A stretch of 64,000 nt of DNA from Cesiribacteraceae bacterium YIM B00369. GTDB lineage: Bacteria; Bacteroidota; Bacteroidia; Cytophagales; Cyclobacteriaceae. How positions within the stretch are numbered: position 1 is the stretch's first letter; every line of letters starts with the position of its first letter. Of the stretch, positions 8,981 to 17,975 are shown piece by piece. The notes beneath the pieces are model-generated. The model searched no databases and was not told the DNA's origin. It worked only from the letters and a program-made list of their open reading frames with translations. The stretch covers positions 48,467 to 112,466 of the forward strand of contig JAFMYY010000009.1 in assembly GCA_017948555.1 (NCBI GenBank). The letters are read 5' to 3'. The position numbers and the translations under genes were made by a program.

Positions 8981-8988
8981 TAATTTTG
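8981..8988 (+). promoter_or_regulatory. Bacteroidota-type -7 box for the multi-PAS kinase
   Basis: TAATTTTG fits the TAnnTTTG -7 consensus of Bacteroidota and lies 18 bp before the ATG at 9007. No good -33 TTTG is seen at the usual spacing. Its position argues against the alternative TTG start at 8986. Confidence 0.35.
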
Positions 8989-9006
8989 TTTCTATACAAA
9001 CAACCA

Positions 9007-12000
9007 ATGCATACACTTTTACCCGAAGAAATTCTTAATCCCTGCACCAGCTGGAACAGCATCCTTTCTCCGGATGGTGTCATTCTTTTTGTTGAAAAGG
9101 AGGTTAAAGCTTTTACCGGCTATAAACCGGATGAGCTGACCGGTAAAAAAGCACTGGACTTTTTTCATGCTCAGCATAAACCTTTGATAAAATGGATTAG
9201 TCAAAGTCCTGGTGAAGAGGCGTATTACAGCTTCCAACATAAGAAAGGTGGCTTTATAAAGGTAAAAGTGGAAGGCAGGTCTTTAAGGGAGGACAACGGC
9301 CTGATGCATTCAATTTTTGTAAAATTTACTGCACAGGAAAAGAAGAGCGGATTTTCTGCCAGAAATAAATGTACAGCAGGGGGAAATATCCTTCAAAAGG
9401 GTGTGGCCATTCCCCGGCAACAGGACAGACTTTACCGGTCTATGTTTGAAAACAATCCTGACCTGATTATTATAACAGACAAACAAGGGCTAATTATTGA
9501 AAGCAATGAAAATAAGCTGGTAAAAGCATTTGATGATAGCAGAGATGTAACAGGAAAAAACTTTCTTGAATACCTGACGGAGGAAAACAGGAGAAAGTTA
9601 AGCGGTAAACTTCCTGACCTTTTAATGGGGCATAATATTCAGCTGGAGGCTTTTTTTCAAAAAGCCTTTAAACCCTTTCATGGTCTGGTAAGCATTGGTT
9701 CTTATGAAAATGAAGGTGCTATTACGGGTTTTTTTATTCAAATCCGGGATATAACAGAACGAATTCAACAAGAGCAGGAAGAAGCACTCCTGAACAAGGT
9801 TTACCTCGCGCTTAATAATGCTGCTTCCCTTTCGTTTGGCATTCAGGAGGTTATCAGCTTGTTTTGCCAGTACACAAACTTCCATTACGGAGAATACTGG
9901 ATGCCCATGTTGGGCCACAATTACCTGGTTATGAAGAGCCTTTGGTTTGAAGATGCTTCCCTTTCCTCCTTCGCTGCGCATTCCCGGCACCGGAAATTTG
10001 AACTGCCACATCAATTACCCCCTTTGCTCAGCCAAAAGGAGGCCTGTTTTTGCGGAAACCTGGAGGAAAGCACTGAGCTTAACAGGAAAAACAGCGCAAA
10101 AGCCACCGGATTACACTCCTATTTAACAGTTCCGCTTATTTACCGCGAAAAGTTTATGGGGGCAGTGGTTCTTTTTTCCAAACACCAGCTAAAAGAACCA
10201 GGCATTCCTCCGGCAAACCTTCAGAATATTTTAAATAAACTTGGCGCTGAAATTGAAAAAAGACGGGCAAATGAAGAGCTGGACAAATTCTTTAACCTCA
10301 ACCCTGACCTTTTTGGAATAGTAGGAACAGACGGCTTGTTCAAAAAAATAAATCCCGCTTTTGAAAAACTTCTCGGATTTACAAAAAAGGAGTTTTTTTC
10401 AGTGCCTTTTATCGATTTTATACATCCTGAAGACAGGGAAGCTACTTTGGAATCGGTTAAGAGAGCAGCACAAGGAATGGCTACAGAAAATTTCGTTATC
10501 CGGTGTAAACAAAAAAACAAAGGCTATTTATGGATTAGCTGGACGAATAAGCCAGCTGCAGAGGAAGGCCTTATTTACATTGCAGGCAGAGATATTACAG
10601 ATAAAAAAAAGCAACTGGAAGAAATTAAGCAAATTAAAGTAGCTGTTGAAAGCAGCAGCGATGCTATATTAATTGCCGGTCCTGACCTAAAGGTCAGGTA
10701 TATCAATGAGGCTTTCCGGGAACTCATCGGGTGGTCTGAGGGTGTTCTGAATTCCGGGGGGGTTAAGAATTTTTTTACAATGGAAGGATTAAAAGCTGAA
10801 ATCATTGAAGCCCTGAACAAAACCGGAAAGTGGGTTGGCGATGTTCAAATACTGAATAAACAAAATGATTTACGGGAATTCAATTTAAGGTGTGATGTGG
10901 TAAAGGATGAAAACGGAAAAATCAGGAGCTATGTAGGCATATTTACCGACATTACAGAACGTAAAAAGGCAGACAGTGAAATATTAAAACTCAATAAGGC
11001 GGTAGAGGAAAGCAGCAATGAAATTTATATTATTGATCCCGTTGCAGGTAAGTTCTCTTATGTAAACAAACGTGCGGAGGAAAATACAGGTTATAATTCG
11101 GAGGAATTAAAATCTATCAGCCTGATACAGCTGATACCTGAACTTCCTCTGGAAAAAGGGCGGGAATTAGCCAAACCATTACTGGAAGGCCTGAAAAAGG
11201 ACCTGATGATAAATACGACACATGTCCGGAAAGATGGCAGTTCTTATCCGGTGGAAGCTCACCTCTCTCTTTTCGAATTTGGCCGGACCTCTTCCATTAT
11301 GGTGCAGGTAATAGACATTACAGAAAGGATTCAAGCGGAGGAGGCTCTCAGGACAAGTAATGAAAGATACCAGCTTGCCACCAAAGCCACCCATGATGCC
11401 ATCTGGGACTGGGATCTTTCTTCAAACCTCATTTACCTTGGCGACGGATACAATACCCTGTTCAGCCACAATTTACCGAACCACATAGGGGTGGAACAAT
11501 GGATCAGGTTTATTCATCCTGAAGATACCAAAAGGGTGGTTGAGGCCCTGTTTGAAAGAATTGCCTCAGATACAAAGCAGTGGGCTATTGAATACAGGTA
11601 TAAGTGTGCCGATGGTTCCTATAAATTCATCAGGGAAAGAGCCTATCTGATGCATGATGAAAAGGGAAAAACTATCCGGATGACCGGCGCAATGTCAGAT
11701 ATATCGGAACAGAAAAAGAATGAAAGCCTTCTGAAGGAATTTAATACCGGGCTGGAAATAAAAGTAAATGAAAAAACCACTCAGCTCAGGGAGGTGCTCC
11801 AAAAGATGAAAGGAGAAATGGAAGCCAGGAGTGAGGCGGAAAAGGTGCTGCAGGATTCTCTGAAGGAAAAGGATATTTTATTAAAGGAGATCCACCACAG
11901 GGTTAAAAATAATATGGCCATTATTTCCGGCCTGCTGTCTCTGCAGGCAAGGCAAACGAACCAACAGGAAGTGAAGGCTCTTTTTAAAGACAGCCAGTCG

Positions 12001-12477
12001 CGGATTAAAAGCATGGCGCTCATCCATGAACACCTGTATCAGAACAGGAACCTTTCCAGGATCAGTTTCAGGCATTATATTAAGGAACTAATCAGGGAAA
12101 TTTCTTTGTCGTTCCCATTTAAAGAAAAGGAAATTTCCATACAGGTAAAAGCAGACGACTATGAGCTGGATATTATACATGCGGTTCCCTGCGGCCTTAT
12201 ACTTAACGAACTTGTTACTAACTGTTTTAAATATGCTTTTACAGAAAAAAGTGATGGCGTAATAATAATCAGTTTTATAAAAAAAGAAGATCAATTTATT
12301 TTGAAGGTGCAGGATAATGGTATTGGCCTGCCTGAGGAATTCAGTCTGGCAAAGCCTGAATCGCTCGGTTTAAAGCTGGTGTGTAACCTTACAAAACAGT
12401 TGAATGGTACTCTAAAAGTAAAAAGTAATAGCGGAGCCTCTTTTGTAATAAAATTTCCTGAAAAATCATGGCAATGA
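9007..12477 (+). CDS. Multi-PAS/GAF sensor histidine kinase (HisKA_2 type)
   Basis: Soluble-looking sensor kinase of 1156 residues with no membrane segment. Order: PAS (about 15-110), PAS (about 141-250), GAF (about 260-410), then four PAS domains starting near 423, 543, 661 and 786, a short coiled coil, and a HisKA_2 phospho-acceptor domain with HHRVKNN (phospho-His about 964). A HATPase follows with NELVTNCFKYAF and DNGIGLPEEF. PAS5 carries a D-x-x-x-G-K-F-S-Y-V-N pattern typical of PAS_9-like folds. HisKA_2 kinases usually pair with single receivers, and the receiver gene starts inside its stop codon (ATGA at 12474). I chose ATG 9007 rather than TTG 8986 because a -7 promoter box overlaps the latter. 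Confidence 0.92.
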   Translation: MHTLLPEEILNPCTSWNSILSPDGVILFVEKEVKAFTGYKPDELTGKKALDFFHAQHKPLIKWISQSPGEEAYYSFQHKKGGFIKVKVEGRSLREDNGLMHSIFVKFTAQEKKSGFSARNKCTAGGNILQKGVAIPRQQDRLYRSMFENNPDLIIITDKQGLIIESNENKLVKAFDDSRDVTGKNFLEYLTEENRRKLSGKLPDLLMGHNIQLEAFFQKAFKPFHGLVSIGSYENEGAITGFFIQIRDITERIQQEQEEALLNKVYLALNNAASLSFGIQEVISLFCQYTNFHYGEYWMPMLGHNYLVMKSLWFEDASLSSFAAHSRHRKFELPHQLPPLLSQKEACFCGNLEESTELNRKNSAKATGLHSYLTVPLIYREKFMGAVVLFSKHQLKEPGIPPANLQNILNKLGAEIEKRRANEELDKFFNLNPDLFGIVGTDGLFKKINPAFEKLLGFTKKEFFSVPFIDFIHPEDREATLESVKRAAQGMATENFVIRCKQKNKGYLWISWTNKPAAEEGLIYIAGRDITDKKKQLEEIKQIKVAVESSSDAILIAGPDLKVRYINEAFRELIGWSEGVLNSGGVKNFFTMEGLKAEIIEALNKTGKWVGDVQILNKQNDLREFNLRCDVVKDENGKIRSYVGIFTDITERKKADSEILKLNKAVEESSNEIYIIDPVAGKFSYVNKRAEENTGYNSEELKSISLIQLIPELPLEKGRELAKPLLEGLKKDLMINTTHVRKDGSSYPVEAHLSLFEFGRTSSIMVQVIDITERIQAEEALRTSNERYQLATKATHDAIWDWDLSSNLIYLGDGYNTLFSHNLPNHIGVEQWIRFIHPEDTKRVVEALFERIASDTKQWAIEYRYKCADGSYKFIRERAYLMHDEKGKTIRMTGAMSDISEQKKNESLLKEFNTGLEIKVNEKTTQLREVLQKMKGEMEARSEAEKVLQDSLKEKDILLKEIHHRVKNNMAIISGLLSLQARQTNQQEVKALFKDSQSRIKSMALIHEHLYQNRNLSRISFRHYIKELIREISLSFPFKEKEISIQVKADDYELDIIHAVPCGLILNELVTNCFKYAFTEKSDGVIIISFIKKEDQFILKVQDNGIGLPEEFSLAKPESLGLKLVCNLTKQLNGTLKVKSNSGASFVIKFPEKSWQ

Positions 12478-12869
12478 AATCAAAAAATCAAATAAAACCC
12501 TTAAAAATTCTGATAGTAGAAGATGAGGCTATTATTGGAATGGCTCTTGCCGCAGACCTGGAAGATTCAGGATATGAGGTAGCAGAAGTGGCTGGTAGCG
12601 GAGAAGAAGCATTGGAAACTATAAAGAAGCAGCCTGTGGATTTACTCCTCCTGGATATTAAACTCGGGAACAGTATGAGTGGAATTGAAACCCTTAAAAA
12701 AATAAGAGAAATAGCCAACCCTGCCGTAATTATCATTTCAGGCAATTCCGAAACTAAAACTTTTCAACAGATTCAGGACTTGAAAGTGGATGGATTTTTA
12801 GTTAAGCCTGTCAATCTATTGGATCTGCAGGAGCTTCTGCATTCTGTACAGGAACGGCAGGAAGAGTAA
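12468..12869 (+). CDS. Single-domain response regulator
   Basis: Receiver of 133 residues (or 131 from the second ATG at 12474, which overlaps the kinase stop as ATGA). Asp19/Glu18 form the acid pocket (LIVEDE), Asp63 is the phosphorylation site (LLLLDIKLG), Ser is at the Thr/Ser switch position (IIISGNSE) and Lys is in FLVKPVN. There is no output domain, as is common for partners of HisKA_2 kinases in phosphorelays. The last 59 bp overlap the 3' end of the convergent hybrid kinase gene on the other strand. Confidence 0.9.
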   Translation: MAMKSKNQIKPLKILIVEDEAIIGMALAADLEDSGYEVAEVAGSGEEALETIKKQPVDLLLLDIKLGNSMSGIETLKKIREIANPAVIIISGNSETKTFQQIQDLKVDGFLVKPVNLLDLQELLHSVQERQEE

Positions 12870-13926
12870 AAAGCACTTCCGTTCCTTCCCCCTGCCTGCT
12901 TTTCACCTCTATCTCCCCTCCGTTAGCTTCTACAAATTCCTTGCACAGCAGCAGGCCCAGTCCGGTACCTTTTTCTTCGCTGGTTCCTAATGTATGCCGG
13001 CTGGTTTTAAAGTCAAACAGCTGCTCTAACTGTTCTTCACTCATCCCTATCCCATTATCCTTAACCTGAATCATTACCTGGTTTTCCTCCCTCTTTGAAT
13101 TTACCTGAACTGCTCCGCCGGGGAGGGTAAACTTCATGCCATTCTGAAGCAGGTTAAGTAAAATGGAGCGAAGCATATTTTTATCGGCGACTACTAACTC
13201 CTCCTTTACTGAGGATTTCAGGAGGATCTCTTTTTCTTTTGCCCTTCCCTTCAGCAGAACAAATGCCTCATCAACTATATCCGCTAAAAGAAGCGGTTCA
13301 GCATACACCTGCAGTTTTCCACTCTGGCTGCGGGTCCATTCCAGCAGGTTCTCAGTAAATTGGTTTATATTCTGAACCGTTTCATGAATTTCCTCTATAA
13401 ATTCCTTTATTTCTTCCCGCGGAAGTTCATCTATTTTCCTGTTCAGCAAACGGGTGGTAAAAGCCAGTGCAGCCAAAGGGCTTCGCAGGTCATGAGCCAC
13501 AATAGAGTAAAATTTATCTTTAACCTGGTGCAATTCACGCTGCTTTTTATCTGCCAGGTGTTTGTGGATAGCTGTTTCAATAACGGCATACAACTCAGGC
13601 TCGGAATATGGTTTAACCATATATCCATAAGGGAAAACCTCCTTCGCTTTAGAAATAGTAGCCCTGTCGGCATAGGCAGTAAGGAAGACCACAGGAATGT
13701 CATATTCCTTCATAATTTTTTCGCCTGCAAAAATACCCTCCTCCTTTTCCTGCAAATTAATATCCATTAATACCAGATCCGGCCTTTCCTGCTCCAGTAG
13801 TTCCATAGCCTCACTCCCTGAGGAGGCTGAGCCTGTAACCCTGTACCCTGAAAGCTCAAGGCTTTCCTGTAAAGCAAGAGCGGCAATGCCTTCATCTTCC
13901 ACAATTAAAATGCTGAATGCTTTCAT
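12811..13926 (-). CDS. Response regulator-histidine kinase hybrid (REC-HisKA-HATPase)
   Basis: A 371-residue soluble protein with an N-terminal receiver (Asp55 in LVLMDINLQ, Thr83, Lys105), then a HisKA domain with His145 in SIVAHDLRSPLA and a HATPase with N-box LLNLLQNGMKF, DNGIGMSEEQ and GTGLGLLL. Receiver-first kinases act as middle steps of phosphorelays: the receiver takes phosphate from another kinase and sets the activity of the attached one. The gene's start overlaps the stop of the upstream HisKA_2 kinase gene by 4 bp, so the pair is coupled. Its last codons (PVQNAEAPADPID) run antisense into the convergent receiver gene, an unusual 59-bp tail-to-tail overlap. Confidence 0.92.
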   Translation of the reverse strand: MKAFSILIVEDEGIAALALQESLELSGYRVTGSASSGSEAMELLEQERPDLVLMDINLQEKEEGIFAGEKIMKEYDIPVVFLTAYADRATISKAKEVFPYGYMVKPYSEPELYAVIETAIHKHLADKKQRELHQVKDKFYSIVAHDLRSPLAALAFTTRLLNRKIDELPREEIKEFIEEIHETVQNINQFTENLLEWTRSQSGKLQVYAEPLLLADIVDEAFVLLKGRAKEKEILLKSSVKEELVVADKNMLRSILLNLLQNGMKFTLPGGAVQVNSKREENQVMIQVKDNGIGMSEEQLEQLFDFKTSRHTLGTSEEKGTGLGLLLCKEFVEANGGEIEVKSRQGEGTEVLFTLPAVPVQNAEAPADPID

Positions 13927-14903
13927 TTACCCACCTCCTTAAATTCCAGCATAAAAAAGCTGCCAGTGTCTGCACTGCTTTCCATTGAAAGATTTCCTCT
14001 TAACTGCTTCACCAGGCTTTTCACCAGCTGGAATCCCAGGGTTTTAAAATGTTCAGGAGTTTTTCCTCCCGGAATTCCACACCCATCATCTTTAATAATC
14101 AGCTGAAAAAAGCCGGAATTCAGGCGCCTGAAGTTTACCTCAATCCTCCCGCTTTGCCGGTGCTCAAAAGCGTGAAAAACTGAATTGGTTACCAGCTCAT
14201 GGGTAATAAGCCCCAGAGGCACAAGGGTGTCCAAATTAAGCCAGTGGTCTTCTACCTGTATTTTCAGGTCCACCTGCTTTTCAGGCGATTTGAAGGTTGA
14301 CAAAACTGAAAGAGCCAGCGATTGCAGGTAGTTTCCGGCTTTTATTTCAGAGATGCGGGCAGAGTTGTATAAATTTTGCTGAAGGAGGGAAAGTGTATAA
14401 ATCCTGCTTTTGCTTTCTTTAAGGATATGCTTCGTATCAGGATCAGAAACCCTGTTAATCTGGAGGCTTAACAGGCTTACAATTATATTCAGGTTATTTT
14501 TTACCCGGTGGTAGACTTCATTCAACAAAGCTTTTTTTTCCGCCTCTTCGGCCTCCCTGCATGGAGCAGTAATCGTTTCTTTTTTAACCACCGCCATTTT
14601 ACAGCCTTGTCCAGCCACAAGTACAGACGATATCCATACGTTCAGGTATGATGGTGCTCCATCCGCACCCTTCATTTCACATCTGTGGAATCCATCCGCC
14701 GCCCGTGAGGAGATAAGCGGATAAACTGAAAAAAATGACTTTCCGGTTTCAGGATCTTCGGAAAGACCGTGAGAGGACATGTTCGCGGAAATAATGCAGC
14801 CTGATCCGGCTTCGTATAAATATACTTTATCACTTACATGAAGGTAAGCGGCCTTAAACTGGCTCAGGGATGTAAATTGAATAAGCTCAGCTAAATCTGT
14901 CAT
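13923..14903 (-). CDS. PAS-containing HisKA_2 sensor histidine kinase
   Basis: A 326-residue kinase without membrane segments. The first 120 residues form a PAS-like sensor. A HisKA_2 segment follows with EVYHRVKNNLNIIVSLLSLQ (phospho-His132), then a HATPase with HELVTNSVFHAF and DDGCGIP. It belongs to the same kinase family as the large kinase at 9007 and shares its RVKNN core. Overlap with the hybrid kinase downstream suggests this protein passes phosphate to the hybrid's receiver. The ATG at 14901-14903 is the first in frame. Confidence 0.88.
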   Translation of the reverse strand: MTDLAELIQFTSLSQFKAAYLHVSDKVYLYEAGSGCIISANMSSHGLSEDPETGKSFFSVYPLISSRAADGFHRCEMKGADGAPSYLNVWISSVLVAGQGCKMAVVKKETITAPCREAEEAEKKALLNEVYHRVKNNLNIIVSLLSLQINRVSDPDTKHILKESKSRIYTLSLLQQNLYNSARISEIKAGNYLQSLALSVLSTFKSPEKQVDLKIQVEDHWLNLDTLVPLGLITHELVTNSVFHAFEHRQSGRIEVNFRRLNSGFFQLIIKDDGCGIPGGKTPEHFKTLGFQLVKSLVKQLRGNLSMESSADTGSFFMLEFKEVGK

Positions 14904-15239
14904 AGCACATTTTGTTCTATTCTCTTTCCCTTTACATCCGAAGTAACTGTCTCCGGTTTGTCCTGTTTATTAAAATTTTCCGGCGCCGGAAAGTTCAGGC
15001 TGTAAAAAACCAATCCTGATGAAGCTTTAAATTCTTTCCCCTCCATCTGCTTTCCCAAGTAAGATAGAAATGGAGTAAAACCATAACAAAATCCTCCTGA
15101 AGATAAACTGCTCAGAAATTACACAGGCACTGAATGTTAGTTAAAGCAAAGAAAATGATTTTTCAGAAACAGAAAGCTGAATGCCGTAATGAAAAATAAA
15201 ATTACCCTGTATTCCCTTATAAACATTAAGGGTTTTCCC
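14904..15239. other. Intergenic region with a CCCTTA dyad, no gene seen
   Basis: No convincing coding sequence in 336 bp between the HisKA_2 kinase start and the NarL regulator stop. The only structure I see is the inverted repeat CCCTTA (15214-15219) / TAAGGG (15227-15232), which resembles the dyad at 8894-8916. It may be an operator for the kinase operon or part of the end of the regulator transcript. Confidence 0.4.
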
Positions 15240-15884
15240 CTATATAATTCTGTTTTTTACTGTACTTAGCAGCTGTGCTACATTTTTCACAGAAAGCTTT
15301 TTAAATATGTTCCTCCGGTGGCTTTCAACTGTTTTCACACTTAAAAACAGAGTTTCAGCAATCTCGCCTGTGGTGTGCCCGCTTTTAATAAGCTTAATTA
15401 TTTCAATTTCCCTGAGGGTAAGTTCTTTATTAACACTCCCTGCTTTATCAGTTTCCTGCAGAAGAAGCCTTTCGCTCATAATGCTTCCTACCTCATCAGA
15501 AAGATACCTCCCTCCTGCCGCTACTTTTTCAACTGCCTTGAACAGCTCTTCTTCAGAAGCATTTTTTGTTAAAAAACCGGATGCTCCCAGGCTAAATGAT
15601 TTTTCAATATAGGCATAGTCCTTTTGCATGGTAAGGATTATTATTTTAACCCAGGGAAAGCGGTTTTTAATCTTTTCGGTGGCTTCCAGCCCTCCCATCA
15701 GGGGCATATCTAAATCCAGAAGCACAATATCCGCTTTTTGTTTTTCCAGCAGCTGTACCAGTTCCTGCCCGTTAGAAGCCTGACCTACCACCTTCAGATT
15801 TTCTTTCTCAGAAAGTAAAAGCTCCCAGGCTTTCCTTACCATGCGGTGATCGTCTGCTATTATTATCTTTATTCCATTCATCAT
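15240..15884 (-). CDS. NarL/FixJ-type response regulator
   Basis: DNA-binding response regulator of 214 residues from the ATG at 15884. Receiver with Asp11/Asp12 (IIADDH), Asp57 (LLDLDMPLMGG) and FLTKNASEEEL, then a LuxR-type helix-turn-helix (LTLREIEIIKLIKSGHTTGE, KTVESHRRNIFKKL). I prefer this start to the longer in-frame ATG at 15947 because family members begin a few residues before the first receiver strand and a purine-rich GGGAGA lies just upstream. It is the only receiver with a DNA-binding output in the two-component island, so it is a candidate target of the HisKA_2 kinases nearby, but pairing is inferred only from position. Confidence 0.92.
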   Translation of the reverse strand: MMNGIKIIIADDHRMVRKAWELLLSEKENLKVVGQASNGQELVQLLEKQKADIVLLDLDMPLMGGLEATEKIKNRFPWVKIIILTMQKDYAYIEKSFSLGASGFLTKNASEEELFKAVEKVAAGGRYLSDEVGSIMSERLLLQETDKAGSVNKELTLREIEIIKLIKSGHTTGEIAETLFLSVKTVESHRRNIFKKLSVKNVAQLLSTVKNRII

Positions 15885-16134
15885 TCTCCCTGTTCTTTTT
15901 ATTAAACCTTTCCCTATACTACATTCAGGAACAAGGAACATTCTCACCTGCCGGATTTTTTTATTATTACTTCAGGCAATCCGGATAATTCTTAAAACTG
16001 ATTTTACAGTTTCATCCATATTAATAAAAGCAAAATAATTAAAGAATTAGAAATGTCCAATTTTTTTTATTGCCTCTCAATTAAAAGAGGTGTCTTTTCA
16101 GGATTTTTATAAAAGCACCGCTGCGGAAAAACTA

Positions 16135-17259
16135 TTATTCCAGCTCCATCCACCAGGCTGTGCCTTTTTTGAAATCACCGGATAATATTACTGTATCGCC
16201 AATTAACGGGTGCAATACAGGCATTCCCTTTCTTTTTGCCTCCTCAGTTAATCTTTTTACAGGCTCGTCCCAGGCGTGGTTAGAGAGTGAAAATTTACCC
16301 CAATGCCCCGGGAAAAGCATTTTTGCCCCTAAATCCTGCGCAGCCTGCACAACCTCTTCTGGCATCATATGAATATATTTCCAGCTTTTATCATACTGCC
16401 CGTTTTCCAGAATTACCAGATCAAAAGGACCAAACTCCTCACCTATGGCTTTAAAATGTGCATCGTAACCAGAATCGCCTCCTAAGTAAATTCTTTTCGA
16501 TGGCGTGGTCAGGATAAAGGACATCCACAGAGATGCATTACTTTTAAATCCTCTGCCTGAAAAATGTCGTGCAGGAGCTGTATTTACCTTAAAACCCTCT
16601 TCCGGTAAAAACTCCTCATTCCAGTCTTTTTCAGTTATTTTACCGGCACTATAACCCCATCGTTCGAGGTGGGCGCCTACTCCCAGGCCTGTAATTACCC
16701 TCTTTACTTTAGGTTCAAGAGCTTTTACGGTTTCATAATCCAGGTGGTCCCAATGGTCGTGGGTAATGAACAGGTAATCAATTTCCGGGAAATCCTCAGG
16801 GCTATACCTGTCACTTCCCTGAAAGCTCCTGGTGGTAAATTTTACTGGCGATGCACTTCCGCTAAAAACAGGATCCACAAGAAATTTCCTGCCATCCAGC
16901 TGCAGAAAATAAGAGGAATGTCCAAACCAGATAAGCAGGTCTTCGGCAGGATCCAGATGCAGGAGATCAGTTTTTTTTCCGGGCAAACTGTCAGCAGGAG
17001 TCCTTCTGGCTTTATCTCCGAACAGAAACTCCTTCATAACGGTAAAATAACTTGCTCCTTCGGTAAGCATGGGCGTGGGGCTCAAATTCTGAAACTGCCC
17101 GTTTTTATAATTCGGAGATTGCCTGATCCTTTCGAGCCTTGCCCCTGTGGGATTACGGCCAAACTGAGGCTGCTGCATAAACAGGTAAACCACTAAAACC
17201 AGGAACAGGATAACAGCTAAAATAACCCCAAAAACACTCATCAGTTTTCGCATCTTCAT
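16135..17259 (-). CDS. Membrane-anchored metallo-beta-lactamase-fold hydrolase
   Basis: A 374-residue protein with one N-terminal membrane helix (about 8-28) and a metallo-beta-lactamase fold of the UlaG/NAPE-phospholipase D-like type. Metal ligands are visible in THDHWDHLD, with further motifs WFGHSS, GGDSGYD and FPGHWGKF. The family hydrolyses lactones or phosphodiester lipids; the substrate here cannot be told from sequence. It is third in an operon after a GbsR-type regulator and an SDR-like gene, with gaps of 19 bp, so the regulator probably controls it. Confidence 0.85.
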   Translation of the reverse strand: MKMRKLMSVFGVILAVILFLVLVVYLFMQQPQFGRNPTGARLERIRQSPNYKNGQFQNLSPTPMLTEGASYFTVMKEFLFGDKARRTPADSLPGKKTDLLHLDPAEDLLIWFGHSSYFLQLDGRKFLVDPVFSGSASPVKFTTRSFQGSDRYSPEDFPEIDYLFITHDHWDHLDYETVKALEPKVKRVITGLGVGAHLERWGYSAGKITEKDWNEEFLPEEGFKVNTAPARHFSGRGFKSNASLWMSFILTTPSKRIYLGGDSGYDAHFKAIGEEFGPFDLVILENGQYDKSWKYIHMMPEEVVQAAQDLGAKMLFPGHWGKFSLSNHAWDEPVKRLTEEAKRKGMPVLHPLIGDTVILSGDFKKGTAWWMELE

Positions 17260-17278
17260 TTAAATATTCCGCCGGCTT

Positions 17279-17956
17279 TTATCTTTTAGCCAGTTTTTTT
17301 ATATCAGGAACTTCCAGTATATTTTTTTCATAGCCCATGGCCGCAGCATTTATCATTGCCAGAGCTAATTCCTGCAAGGTGGAAATGTAATCCGGAGCAA
17401 CCTTCCTGATTATGGGCATCAGCCAACTGATATATTTATAGTATTTAACATTTTTCATACCCGTGGCAGGTTCCAGAAATCCGGGCCTGAAATTATAAGC
17501 TTTCTTAAAATCAAGCTTCATAAGATCATTTTCCGTTTTTCCTTTTACCCGTGCCCACATTACCCTTCCCTTTTCGGTACTGTCTGTGCCTGCTCCGGAT
17601 ACGTAGCAAAATGTCATGTCAGCATTAAGGCTGGCCAGTGTAATGGCAAAATCGGTAGTGAGGTCGTAGGTAATCCGGTGGTACTGAGCTTCCTTCATAC
17701 CTAAAGAGGATACACCCAGGCAAAAGAAACAGGCATTGTAGCCGGCCAGCTGGTCTTTAACCGGCGAAAGCTCATTAAAGTCCGGATGAATAATTTCTTT
17801 AAGCTTAGGATTGGATATGCCGCAGGGCCTTCTGTTAATTACCATTACCTCTTCCACTGCACCGTGCTTAAGGCATTCGTGTAATACCCCTTCCCCTACC
17901 ATACCAGTTGCTCCTGTAATGATTACTCTTAAAAGTGGTGTTGCCTGTTTACCCAT
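17279..17956 (-). CDS. NAD(P)-binding SDR-like protein
   Basis: A 225-residue Rossmann-fold protein. The nucleotide-binding motif is VIITGATGMVGEG near residue 11, matching the T-G-A-T-G-x-x-G pattern of atypical/extended short-chain dehydrogenases and NAD-dependent epimerase-like proteins. YVSGAGTDS and the later RPGFLEP are also typical of the HTATIP2-like branch. No catalytic Tyr-x3-Lys is obvious, so it may be a regulatory or poorly active member. It lies 19 bp after the GbsR regulator gene and 19 bp before the hydrolase gene. Confidence 0.8.
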   Translation of the reverse strand: MGKQATPLLRVIITGATGMVGEGVLHECLKHGAVEEVMVINRRPCGISNPKLKEIIHPDFNELSPVKDQLAGYNACFFCLGVSSLGMKEAQYHRITYDLTTDFAITLASLNADMTFCYVSGAGTDSTEKGRVMWARVKGKTENDLMKLDFKKAYNFRPGFLEPATGMKNVKYYKYISWLMPIIRKVAPDYISTLQELALAMINAAAMGYEKNILEVPDIKKLAKR

Positions 17957-17975
17957 TTGATTCCAACTTCAGTTC

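Noticed and set aside
8986-9006. TTG start for the multi-PAS kinase
   Set aside because: The upstream extension overlaps a TAnnTTTG promoter box; the ATG at 9007 is a better start.
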